A DNA stretch of 6,374 nucleotides from Alphaproteobacteria bacterium (GCA_021776015.1 JAJFGT010000237.1:1-6374), one strand, 5' to 3'; shown: positions 1 to 5,849, counted from the stretch's first letter. A program made the numbers and translations. Notes: generated by a model from the letters alone, not told the origin.

Positions 1-7
1 CATAAAT

Positions 8-25
8 ATTTATATTTATATTTAT
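8..25. repeat. Short tandem hexamer repeat (ATTTAT x3)
   Basis: Three perfect back-to-back copies of ATTTAT lie in an extremely AT-rich stretch (about 1-60) upstream of the small secreted-protein ORF. Such a tract could act as a promoter UP-like or curved element. I could not place a convincing -35/-10 pair here, so no promoter is called. In AT-rich DNA the repeat may be chance. Confidence 0.5.
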
Positions 26-76
26 TTTTCATAAACATTGTGATATTTTACAGAAAAACAATACAAGGGATTTACA

Positions 77-377
77 ATGACACCTTTTCAAAAAAAAGGC
101 GGCCCTGACTATTTCAGGAATATCTATTGTATTGGGTATTGCTGTTCTCACTGCTACTGCAGCCGTTAATGAAGAAGAAATAACACAGATATCTATTCCT
201 TTTAATACCGCTACTCTATGCCCAAAGGCAGATATAGTTCAGGCTCTATCACATGCTGTAGAACAAGGACAAGCAGGAAAACTAAAAATTCAGTCCAAAG
301 ATGACGGGCAGTGCACATTTAACTTTGTTCCTGCAAAAGATAACAATCCCAGAACTTACTTATTAAATTTGATGTAA
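77..377 (+). pseudogene. Small secreted protein, reading frame broken at an A8 tract
   Basis: The ATG at 77 has a good ribosome binding site (AAGGGA at 65-70, 6-base spacing), but its frame ends at a stop at 167-169 after 30 codons. The long frame downstream, open to a stop at 375-377, has no good start of its own; its first start-like codon is a TTG at 132 with no ribosome binding site, inside a hydrophobic segment. If the run of eight A at 90-97 held seven, one protein of about 99 residues would result. It starts MTPFQKKAALTISG, has a hydrophobic core at about residues 8-25 and a signal peptidase site near ATAA-VNEEE (after residue 28 or 29). The mature part is hydrophilic with two cysteines, which fits an exported, possibly disulfide-bonded protein. 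I do not recognise the family. The shift could be a sequencing or assembly error, a real mutation, a phase-variable switch, or a slippage site. The 3' end overlaps engB by 15 bases, tail to tail. Confidence 0.6.
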
Positions 378-1022
378 AATCTGAATATGAAGCTCATCCA
401 GCCCAAATTTTTTCAATGCACTTGTTTGACAAACATGGGGTTGGGCCGCTGTATGTTTTTTAAGAGTGAGCTCAGTCGTTTCCTTAGTCTGAACAAGCTG
501 CTCTCTTTTTTGCTGATCGCATTTTGTTAAAACAATACAGTAATTAACAGCTGCCTTATTCAACATATCCATCATCTCCAGATCACTCGCCTTAAGGCCA
601 TGCCGAGAATCAATCAATAGAAAAACACGACGGAGATTAGGACGTCCTCGAAGGTAATTTTTCATTAATTTTGTCCATGCTTGAACATGAGATTTTGATA
701 CTTTTGCATAACCATAACCAGGAAGATCCACAATATGAATTTTACCCCCTAGATTAAAGAAGTTAAGCTGCTGTGTTCGCCCAGGAGTATTTGATGTGTG
801 AGCAAGCCCTTTTCGTCCCGTTAGCGCATTGATCAAAGATGATTTTCCAACATTTGAGCGACCGATAAAGGCAACTTCAGAAAGGTTAGATTCGGGAAGC
901 TGGCTTAGATCAGCGACCCCTAAAACAAAATCACAAGCCCCTGCGAATAGCTTTCTCGCGATATCTCTTTCATCGCTTTCATTTTGCCCTATCTCGTCTA
1001 TTTCTTCTATGAAATCTTCCAA
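363..1022 (-). CDS. engB: Ribosome biogenesis GTP-binding protein EngB (YihA/YsxC)
   Basis: EngB is a cytoplasmic TrmE-Era-EngA-EngB-Septin-like GTPase needed for late assembly of the large ribosomal subunit. All G motifs are visible in the 219-residue product: G1/P-loop GRSNVGKSS at 54-62, G2 TPGRT at 79-83, G3 DLPGYG at 99-104, G4 TKCD at 166-169 and G5 SALKK at 201-205. The length is normal for the family. The start is a TTG three bases after the yidC stop. No in-frame ATG lies between it and the conserved KLFAGACDF region at 24-32, so TTG is the best start, though the first 20 or so acidic residues are poorly conserved. A GGCGGGG run about ten bases upstream may serve as ribosome binding site. 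It is the last gene of the rpmH operon. No terminator hairpin is visible beyond its stop, and its end runs into the convergent small ORF. Confidence 0.96.
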   Translation of the reverse strand: MEDFIEEIDEIGQNESDERDIARKLFAGACDFVLGVADLSQLPESNLSEVAFIGRSNVGKSSLINALTGRKGLAHTSNTPGRTQQLNFFNLGGKIHIVDLPGYGYAKVSKSHVQAWTKLMKNYLRGRPNLRRVFLLIDSRHGLKASDLEMMDMLNKAAVNYCIVLTKCDQQKREQLVQTKETTELTLKKHTAAQPHVCQTSALKKFGLDELHIQILHQI

Positions 1023-1025
1023 GAG

Positions 1026-2858
1026 TTAAGACCCCGCCTTTTTATCAGAGTCTTTTTTCTCTTTATCAAAGCTAGTAGCTTCCTCTTCATCTGAAAATAA
1101 ATGAATAGGAACCCCCATAGATTTCATAATAATCGCTTGCTGAAGAACAGACAACGCATTACTTACTGTCCAATAGATAACAAGCCCTGAAGCAAATCCT
1201 GACAACATAAGTCCAATCACATAAGGGAAATACATCATCATAACTTTTTGAGTAGGGTCTTGAGGTGGTGGATTAAGTTTTTGCTGAATAATCATAAAGA
1301 TGATCATCAAACAAGGCCAAATCCCAACTGTTAAAAGAGATGGTGTTTCAAAAGGAAGCAAACCAAACAAGTTAAATATTGAGGTAGGATCTCTCTGTGA
1401 TAGATCTTGGATCCAACCAAAGAAAGGCGCATGACGCATTTCAACAGCGATATAAATCACCTTATACATAGCAAAGAAAATAGGAATTTGAAGAAGGATT
1501 GGAAAACATCCTGCCATTGGATTTACTTTTTCCCTTTGATAAAGATTCGCAAGTTCAGTACGCATCGTTGGCTTATCATCCGAGTATTTTTCTTTAAGCT
1601 CTGTCATTTGAGGGGCAAGCTTTTTCATTTTTGCAAAAGAACGGTAGGATGTATTTGCAAGAGGAAAAACAGCTAATCGTAAAAGAAATGTCAGAAGAAT
1701 AATAGCAACCCCAAAATTTCCAGCGAAATCATACAAAAGCATAAGAAGCCAATATAAAGGCCGTGTTAAAAAGTAGAGAATTCCAAAATCAACAGCTAAA
1801 TCAAAATGGCGAACCCCCATCTTATCACCGTATTCGTCCAAAAGCCGAACATTTTTAATACCAGCATAAATATTATGCGTAATATCTGTTGAGGCCCCCG
1901 CATCGAGTTTTAAAGCTTCTCCCATAACATCCACCTGATAAAGAGGACGAATTCTTGTAGAATCACCACGGCTTTTTTGAACAAATCGAAACGTCTTGTT
2001 TTGTGTTTGATCTGGTAAAAGACCAACTAACCAATATTTTTGGCCAAACCCAATCCAACCTTCTTTAGAAACAATATTCCAAGAAGGCTTATCATCCAGT
2101 TCATCATAATCGATTTCTTCAAGAGTCTCTCCGATATAACCAAGAGGGCCTTCATGAACAATCATATTACCATCAAGAAACTCTGGAAGCCCCCGTCGCG
2201 CAATAGCCGCATAAGGGTAAATTTCTATTTTCTTTCCTGAATAATTTTGAATTTTTTCGTTTACAGAAATCATAAAGTTTTTATCAACTTCATAGGTTCT
2301 CTCGAATAAAATTCCTTCTGGGCTCTTCCATTGAAAAACAAGGGGGGTCGAGGGTGTTAAGACAGGAGTATCCTGATTACCAATAATAGACCATTCCGTA
2401 TTTTTATCAGGAAATGTCAGAGATACTTCTGGAGAAACCCAACCTGTTTCAGCATAATGGGGATAATGAGTTCCTGCAGGAGATAAAAGGGTTACATACT
2501 CTTCTTTTGCCAATGTTTTAAAATGATTTTTAAAAGAAATATCATCTAAACGTCCCCCTTTTGTAGAAATGGAGCCCTTTAACTCAGGTGTATCAATTGC
2601 AATACGCAATCCCCCTGTGAACTCTGATGTGATCACTTCCTCGTGATCCTCTTGAGGATCAAGAGCCTGAATAGTCTCCTGGACCTGTCGACTATTATCT
2701 AATCTTTTTCCTTGTTCAATCTTAGCTTTTTGCGCTGAAACATTGGGTTTCATAACAAAATGATCAAATCCTCCCCAAAGAAGGACAGCAAGAATAATAA
2801 AAATAATTAAATTTCGGGTATCTTCTGGAGGCATTTGCCCTGGTTTGTGGCCACTCAT
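1026..2858 (-). CDS. yidC: Membrane protein insertase YidC (long Gram-negative form)
   Basis: YidC inserts proteins into the inner membrane, alone or with SecYEG, and helps fold membrane proteins. The 610-residue product has the full Gram-negative layout. TM1 is at about 16-36, and a large periplasmic P1 domain runs from about 40 to 355. The conserved core follows, with five predicted helices near 358-378, 382-402, 451-473, 506-526 and 543-567. The hydrophilic-groove arginine is R394 in LLRLAVFPL, matching E. coli R366. The hallmark NPMAGCFPILLQIPIFFA lies at 446-463, after the charged cytoplasmic loop at about 405-445. The C-terminal tail (about 587-610) is rich in Asp, Glu and Lys; tails of this kind have been linked to ribosome contact in some bacteria, but here that is inference. 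It is longer than the 548-residue E. coli protein, as is common in alphaproteobacteria. The ATG overlaps the yidD stop (ATGA) and follows AAGGA with 8-base spacing, so translation is probably coupled. Confidence 0.98.
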   Translation of the reverse strand: MSGHKPGQMPPEDTRNLIIFIILAVLLWGGFDHFVMKPNVSAQKAKIEQGKRLDNSRQVQETIQALDPQEDHEEVITSEFTGGLRIAIDTPELKGSISTKGGRLDDISFKNHFKTLAKEEYVTLLSPAGTHYPHYAETGWVSPEVSLTFPDKNTEWSIIGNQDTPVLTPSTPLVFQWKSPEGILFERTYEVDKNFMISVNEKIQNYSGKKIEIYPYAAIARRGLPEFLDGNMIVHEGPLGYIGETLEEIDYDELDDKPSWNIVSKEGWIGFGQKYWLVGLLPDQTQNKTFRFVQKSRGDSTRIRPLYQVDVMGEALKLDAGASTDITHNIYAGIKNVRLLDEYGDKMGVRHFDLAVDFGILYFLTRPLYWLLMLLYDFAGNFGVAIILLTFLLRLAVFPLANTSYRSFAKMKKLAPQMTELKEKYSDDKPTMRTELANLYQREKVNPMAGCFPILLQIPIFFAMYKVIYIAVEMRHAPFFGWIQDLSQRDPTSIFNLFGLLPFETPSLLTVGIWPCLMIIFMIIQQKLNPPPQDPTQKVMMMYFPYVIGLMLSGFASGLVIYWTVSNALSVLQQAIIMKSMGVPIHLFSDEEEATSFDKEKKDSDKKAGS

Positions 2859-3139
2859 TTATTTATCCTTATACCCTTTATCTTTTTATATAAATCAACG
2901 GTCTTTTTATAAAGGAACATATCTTGATAGGCAAATCGTTTTGGCACAGGATCTAAAGATGTCCCCTTATACCATGGCTGACACTTTAAAAGACGAGCAA
3001 TTGTTAGAACTGTTCCTTTTAAAAATCCGTGAAGATCATAAGACTCCTCTGCATAATGAGAGCATGTAGGATAAAAACGACATTGGTTTCCCATGAACGG
3101 CGACAGAAAGAATCTATAACAACGAATTAAAGACTTCAT
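2855..3139 (-). CDS. yidD: Membrane protein insertion efficiency factor YidD
   Basis: YidD is a small membrane-associated protein that assists YidC-dependent insertion; its exact mechanism is not settled. The 94-residue product carries the family signature: SLIRCYRFFLSPFMG at 3-17, NQCRFYPTCSHYAEE at 18-32, HGFLKG at 37-42, RLLKCQPWYKG at 49-59 and DPVP at 63-66. The conserved cysteines are C20, C26 and C53. A start ten codons upstream (at 3169) is open but lies inside rnpA and would add residues not typical of the family. The chosen ATG shares its A with the last base of the rnpA stop (TAATG), the usual rnpA/yidD arrangement, which suggests translation by coupling; no strong ribosome binding site is visible. 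Beyond DPVP there is a tail of roughly 28 residues rich in Lys, Tyr and Phe that is more variable in the family. The stop overlaps the yidC start by four bases. Confidence 0.94.
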   Translation of the reverse strand: MKSLIRCYRFFLSPFMGNQCRFYPTCSHYAEESYDLHGFLKGTVLTIARLLKCQPWYKGTSLDPVPKRFAYQDMFLYKKTVDLYKKIKGIRINK

Positions 3140-3519
3140 TATAATTCTGAGAGTTTTCTCAATGCCCATTTAAGATCTTTTTGTAAGTCTGTATATTGCC
3201 GTGTGAGGGTCTCTCGCCTTCCAATTAAAACATAGTCCATATGATCCTGCCCTGCTTGAGGCAAAATTTCCCGTGCAACAACACGTAATCGTCTTTTAAC
3301 ACGATTTCTGTCCGTCGCCCTCTTCAATGTTTTTTTAGTAACGGTTAATCCAAAGCGAATATCTGTATCGCAAGAAGACTCCTGATCAGCTTCTACAGCC
3401 TTTTTTTGAAGAATGAATGATTTTGTAACCCATTTTTGCCCCCCATTTTGTACACGCAAAAAACTGGCTCGTTTTTTTAAACCGCCAATTGTCTTAGGGA
3501 CTTTAATTGATACGTCCAT
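3139..3519 (-). CDS. rnpA: Ribonuclease P protein component (C5 protein)
   Basis: RnpA is the basic protein partner of the RNase P ribozyme, which trims the 5' leader from precursor tRNAs. The 126-residue product contains the family signature RNRVKRRLR at 71-79, preceded by GLTVTKKTLKRATD at 57-70. The N-terminal KKRASFLRVQNGGQKWV at 15-31 and the late DYVLIGR at 95-101 match the usual alphaproteobacterial pattern. The ATG at 3519-3517 is preceded by a purine-rich stretch that is part of a 13-base palindrome (3521-3533), which may dampen ribosome access. The gene lies 53 bases downstream of rpmH and shares one base with yidD. There is no promoter I can support between rpmH and rnpA, so it probably depends on the rpmH promoter. 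Confidence 0.96.
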   Translation of the reverse strand: MDVSIKVPKTIGGLKKRASFLRVQNGGQKWVTKSFILQKKAVEADQESSCDTDIRFGLTVTKKTLKRATDRNRVKRRLRVVAREILPQAGQDHMDYVLIGRRETLTRQYTDLQKDLKWALRKLSEL

Positions 3520-3520
3520 C

Positions 3521-3533
3521 AGAGAGTCTCTCT
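3521..3533 (-). promoter_or_regulatory. Palindrome at the rnpA ribosome binding site
   Basis: AGAGAG and CTCTCT flank a single central base, one nucleotide upstream of the rnpA start codon. In RNA this can fold as a 5-bp stem (AGAGA/UCUCU) with a 3-base loop. The AGAGAG half is also the only purine-rich candidate for the rnpA ribosome binding site. Pairing would partly hide it and could lower rnpA translation relative to rpmH. The palindrome is seen directly; the regulatory role is inference. Confidence 0.4.
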
Positions 3534-3555
3534 TGTCCGCTCAAAGATATTACAA

Positions 3556-3568
3556 CACAAAATTTGTG
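3556..3568. repeat. Inverted repeat just downstream of rpmH
   Basis: CACAAA and TTTGTG flank one central A, five bases beyond the rpmH stop codon. As RNA it can form a 5-bp stem with a 3-base loop. It is too weak and lacks a T run long enough to be a convincing intrinsic terminator. It could be a processing or pausing site separating the rpmH and rnpA parts of the transcript, or chance in AT-rich DNA. Confidence 0.35.
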
Positions 3569-3572
3569 GTAA

Positions 3573-3713
3573 TTATGCAGAGAGTTTCTTACGACCTTTT
3601 GCACGACGTCTTGAGAGAATAGCGCGACCTGCACTTGTTGCCATACGAGCACGAAAACCGTGGCGGCGTGCACGAACCAAGCATGAAGGTTGAAAAGTTC
3701 TTTTTGTTGACAT
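3573..3713 (-). CDS. rpmH: 50S ribosomal protein L34
   Basis: L34 is a small, very basic protein of the large ribosomal subunit. Reading the minus strand from the ATG at 3713 gives 46 residues starting [20 protein letters not shown], then [10 protein letters not shown] and ending [12 protein letters not shown]. These are the hallmark blocks of L34: KRTFQPS at 4-10, [11 protein letters not shown] at 16-26 and RRRAKGR at 35-41. The length is normal. The start is supported by AGGAG at 3726-3722 with 8-base spacing. Most L34 proteins begin MKRT, so the extra Ser-Thr after Met is a minor variation. The cysteine at 11, where many relatives have Lys, Val or Asn, is slightly unusual. It is the first gene of the operon that continues into rnpA, yidD, yidC and engB. 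Confidence 0.97.
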   Translation of the reverse strand: MSTKRTFQPSCLVRARRHGFRARMATSAGRAILSRRRAKGRKKLSA

Positions 3714-3751
3714 GAGCCCTGCTCCTAAAAATTCTATAAATTATTTCATAC

Positions 3752-3780
3752 ACTCAAAAACGTCTTACACGCCTTGAGTT
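3752..3780 (-). promoter_or_regulatory. 5'-terminal hairpin of the rpmH operon mRNA
   Basis: The predicted transcript starts at A3780 or A3779, six to seven bases past the -10 box. The first bases then form a strong stem: ACUCAA-GG-CGU pairs with ACG-UU(U)-UUGAGU, giving 11 pairs including two G-U wobbles, one bulged U and a GUAAG loop. Stem-loops at the extreme 5' end of bacterial mRNAs are known to slow RppH/RNase E-type decay; such a role here is inference. A ribosomal-protein or other regulatory leader role is also possible but unproven. Confidence 0.5.
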
Positions 3781-3785
3781 GCGCA

Positions 3786-3814
3786 TGTATAATAGCTAAA
3801 ATTAATAATGTCAA
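3786..3814 (-). promoter_or_regulatory. Sigma-70 promoter of the rpmH operon
   Basis: On the minus strand a perfect -35 box TTGACA (3814-3809) is followed after exactly 17 bases by a -10 box TATACA (3791-3786), one mismatch from consensus. It lies about 66 bases upstream of the rpmH ribosome binding site and start region, pointing into rpmH. The near-consensus match fits the strong constitutive expression expected for a ribosomal-protein operon. Confidence 0.8.
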
Positions 3815-3838
3815 GAAACATGAACACTAGATAGAAAA

Positions 3839-3863
3839 ATCATATGATAAAAGCTTTGCTTTT
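3839..3863. repeat. Palindrome and small hairpin in the divergent intergenic region
   Basis: A perfect 10-base palindrome ATCATATGAT (3839-3848) is directly followed by AAAAGC-TTT-GCTTTT (3849-3863), a 6-bp inverted repeat with a 3-base loop. It sits between the rpmH promoter and the likely promoter of the plus-strand gene at 3970. It could be an operator for either side. The stems are AT-rich, so chance is a serious alternative. Apart from this, the rpmH promoter with its leader hairpin, and a possible -10 box at 3901, I see nothing else in the 256-base gap 3714-3969. Confidence 0.3.
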
Positions 3864-3900
3864 CCTCTTATTTCTGACATGCTATTGAAACTAAACAAAC

Positions 3901-3906
3901 TATAAT
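3901..3906 (+). promoter_or_regulatory. Candidate -10 box for the gene at 3970
   Basis: A perfect TATAAT lies 64 bases upstream of the start codon at 3970. The nearest -35-like words are badly spaced: TTGAAA at 3885-3890 is only 10 bases away, and CTGACA at 3874-3879 is 21 bases away. The -10 match therefore stands alone and the promoter is tentative. Confidence 0.35.
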
Positions 3907-3969
3907 ATATGAATTTAAAACACGTAGAAAAACACCTTTAGAAAAGATAATAAAGAAGAGACTTATTTT

Positions 3970-4614
3970 ATGTATGAAGACAATAACTGGACTCCTGTTG
4001 AGGGAGAAGAACTAGAAGGATTTCTAGAGCAAGTTGGAACAATAGATGGCGTTTTAGTTCCGTCTGTAAAGACAACAAAAGCAGAATGGAGACACCTCCC
4101 TTTTTATGATTCTGTGGCAATGGTTCGCCTACGAGATGAAAACTGGGAGCCAAAAGAGCTCTCAATTTATTACCTCACGAACCAAGAGACACTCTACCGC
4201 TTAAACGGGACATCTCCGCCAATTCATGATATTAATGCTAAAGCTCCCGTCAAAGTGACTGATGAAAATGTATTAGAGTACCTTCATTTTTTCTGCTTTT
4301 TTGTACGAGGAGAAGAAGGCCCCTTCCTAATCGCCGAAGATATTGACAATCCAAATATGCCAGAAGATATGGATGATAAGATGAAAGCCGTCATTGGTGG
4401 ATCTCTTCGTCCCGCTAGCTATGAAGGAAAGAATGAACAAAAACATTGGTTATGTGATGCGGTTGTATTTTATTCAAATGCCCTTTTCATTGCCAATTTT
4501 GCCGTTCACCCCTCTGGTATGATTGAAATGAAAGATGATGAACCTCTTGCATCTGATCTTACTGTGCGTGTGAATCGTCCTGTTTCTATCAATACAGATG
4601 GAACAGTCAAATAG
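3970..4614 (+). CDS. Hypothetical protein, unrecognised family
   Basis: This 214-residue product has no signal peptide and no convincing membrane helix, so it is probably cytoplasmic and soluble. It is acidic overall. I do not recognise the family. Readable blocks that look conserved rather than random are LPFYDSVAMVRLRD at 43-56, LSIYYLT at 64-70, YLHFFCFFVRGEEGPFLIAED at about 104-124 and an ending block with DAVVFYSNALF at 163-173 followed by HPSGMIEMKDDEPL at 180-193. The alternation of hydrophobic strand-like segments and turns suggests a mostly beta fold. The ATG follows AAGAAGAG (3953-3960) with 9-base spacing. It is transcribed divergently from the rpmH operon and may have its own -10 box at 3901. 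The next gene starts 56 bases downstream on the same strand, so co-transcription is possible. Codon use resembles the neighbours, with no sign of recent transfer. The block around 104-124 is the best handle for a search. Confidence 0.85.
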   Translation: MYEDNNWTPVEGEELEGFLEQVGTIDGVLVPSVKTTKAEWRHLPFYDSVAMVRLRDENWEPKELSIYYLTNQETLYRLNGTSPPIHDINAKAPVKVTDENVLEYLHFFCFFVRGEEGPFLIAEDIDNPNMPEDMDDKMKAVIGGSLRPASYEGKNEQKHWLCDAVVFYSNALFIANFAVHPSGMIEMKDDEPLASDLTVRVNRPVSINTDGTVK

Positions 4615-4670
4615 AATTTGTGTTGTTAAACCCTTTCCGAGGAAATACAAAGCAGAAAGCTAGAGCCTAA

Positions 4671-4907
4671 ATGAAAAGTGCATCTTTTGTATTCGACTGG
4701 GTTTTTGGTATCCTTCTTTTATTCATGGGTACCATCTTCATAATAGGATCTTCCTTAGGAGGAATACTTCTTATAGCAACATCCCTCCTATATTTACCGC
4801 CTGTGGCAAATTTCATTTCTTCAAAAACAAAAAAACAAATATCTAAGGGGGCAAAAGCTCTTGTAGCACTTATTCTTTTTATTACATTTTATATCGTTAC
4901 AAGCTGA
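4671..4907 (+). CDS. Small hydrophobic membrane protein, function unknown
   Basis: The 78-residue product is almost entirely hydrophobic. It has three predicted membrane segments at about 6-26, 28-47 and 63-77. Between the last two is a short basic stretch (SSKTKKQISKGAK at 50-62) that by the positive-inside rule should face the cytoplasm. A Pro-Pro pair at 43-44 ends the second helix. The pattern resembles a widespread type of uncharacterised small inner-membrane protein, but I cannot name a function. The start codon has only a weak AGAG (4662-4665) upstream. A much better GAGGAA at 4639-4644 is too far away to serve it, so the true start or expression level is uncertain. The open frame and membrane pattern support a real gene. 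It follows the unknown gene by 56 bases and precedes the esterase by 62 bases; no terminator is visible in either gap, so these three may form one transcript. Confidence 0.72.
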   Translation: MKSASFVFDWVFGILLLFMGTIFIIGSSLGGILLIATSLLYLPPVANFISSKTKKQISKGAKALVALILFITFYIVTS

Positions 4908-4969
4908 TGAACATAATAGATTAAACTCAAAAGACTTTAATAACCAGAAACACTAAAAGAAGAATTTTT

Positions 4970-5848
4970 ATGAGAATTTCAATAATTCTACTCTCATTTT
5001 TACTCTACTCTTCAGTAGGATTTGCACAAATATCAGAATCCACTCAAGACAAAATTGCTGTTTTAGATAATAAAATAGAAATCATAGAATTTACAAATAT
5101 TGCCTATGGTAGTGATTCACATCAAACACTCGATGTTTATACTCCACTGAAACCCAAAAAAGCACCCATCATTCTTATGGTTCACGGTGGTGCATGGAAA
5201 ATTGGAGACAAAAAAAACTCTGCCGTTGTTGATCAGAAAGTTGAAAAATGGGTGACCAAAGAAGGTTTTATCTTTGCCTCTCTCAATTACCGTCTTCTTC
5301 CAACAGAACCTTATAATCAAGCCGATGATATCCGCAATGCTCTCATCTATATTCAAAAGCAAGCTCATGATTTTGGAGGAAATCCAGATCATATTATTCT
5401 GATGGGGCATTCTGCAGGGGCTCATCTTGTTGGATTAGTTACTGCAAACCCAGATCTTGCCTATAAAATAGGAGCAACACCGTGGCTAGGAAGTGTTTTA
5501 CTTGATGGTGCCGCTTTAAATGTTATCGAATTAATGGAAGAAAAACACGCCCATTTTTATGATGATGCCTTTGGAAATGATGCTATTATTTGGAAAAAAT
5601 CTTCTCCATATCACCAGTTACAAAAAGAGGCGTTACCTATGTTATTGGTCTGTTCAACAAAGCGTATTGATGATCCTTGCACTCAGGCAAAACAATTATC
5701 TGAACAGGCAACAAGCTTAGGAGTTCACACACAAATCTTAGAACAAGATTTATCTCACAGACAGATCAACGAACATCTTGGGTTAGAAAGTGACTACACA
5801 ACTACTGTTCATCAGTTTATTCAAAATCTTTTAGAACAAAACCTTTGA
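4970..5848 (+). CDS. Secreted alpha/beta-hydrolase esterase/lipase (HSL or BD-FAE-like)
   Basis: The 292-residue product is a serine hydrolase that probably cleaves carboxylic esters of small or carbohydrate-linked substrates outside the cytoplasm. The N-terminus is a signal peptide: MRISIILLSFLLYSSVGFA, with likely cleavage after A19. The oxyanion-hole motif HGGAW is at 72-76. The nucleophile elbow GHSAG at 146-150 puts the catalytic serine at 148. The acid is probably D234 or D235 in RIDDPC, and the base probably H263 in LSHRQIN. The region SLNYRLLP at 104-111 is also typical of this group. C228 and C237 could form a disulfide in the periplasm. The ATG follows AGAAGA (4958-4963) with 6-base spacing. 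The gene ends one base before the stop of the convergent aminotransferase. Related families include kynurenine formamidase and feruloyl or acetyl-xylan esterases, so the substrate cannot be told from sequence. Confidence 0.9.
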   Translation: MRISIILLSFLLYSSVGFAQISESTQDKIAVLDNKIEIIEFTNIAYGSDSHQTLDVYTPLKPKKAPIILMVHGGAWKIGDKKNSAVVDQKVEKWVTKEGFIFASLNYRLLPTEPYNQADDIRNALIYIQKQAHDFGGNPDHIILMGHSAGAHLVGLVTANPDLAYKIGATPWLGSVLLDGAALNVIELMEEKHAHFYDDAFGNDAIIWKKSSPYHQLQKEALPMLLVCSTKRIDDPCTQAKQLSEQATSLGVHTQILEQDLSHRQINEHLGLESDYTTTVHQFIQNLLEQNL

Positions 5849-5849
5849 T

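Noticed and set aside
829..1029. 66-residue plus-strand open frame over the engB 5' part
   Set aside because: It is fully antisense to the N-terminal part and P-loop of a clearly conserved GTPase, has no ribosome binding site and a Ser/Lys-rich shadow composition.
1407..1676. 89-residue plus-strand open frame inside yidC
   Set aside because: It is antisense to the conserved insertase core; composition is typical of a shadow frame and no start signal is seen.
2040..2240. 66-residue plus-strand open frame inside yidC
   Set aside because: It is antisense to the YidC periplasmic domain, with no supporting signals.
2845..3069. 74-residue plus-strand open frame across yidD
   Set aside because: It is antisense to yidD, whose Cys-containing signature is unmistakable.
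3140..3169. Longer yidD start ten codons upstream
   Set aside because: It would sit inside rnpA and add residues not typical of the family; the TAATG junction is the usual arrangement.
3413..3622. 69-residue plus-strand open frame across the rnpA and rpmH ends
   Set aside because: It is antisense to two conserved genes and has no ribosome binding site.
3968..4165. 65-residue minus-strand open frame opposite the gene at 3970
   Set aside because: It is the shadow of a longer frame that has a ribosome binding site; the sequence is low-complexity Leu/Ser-rich.
5117..5425. 102-residue minus-strand open frame opposite the esterase
   Set aside because: It is antisense to the HGGAW and GHSAG region of a clear hydrolase.
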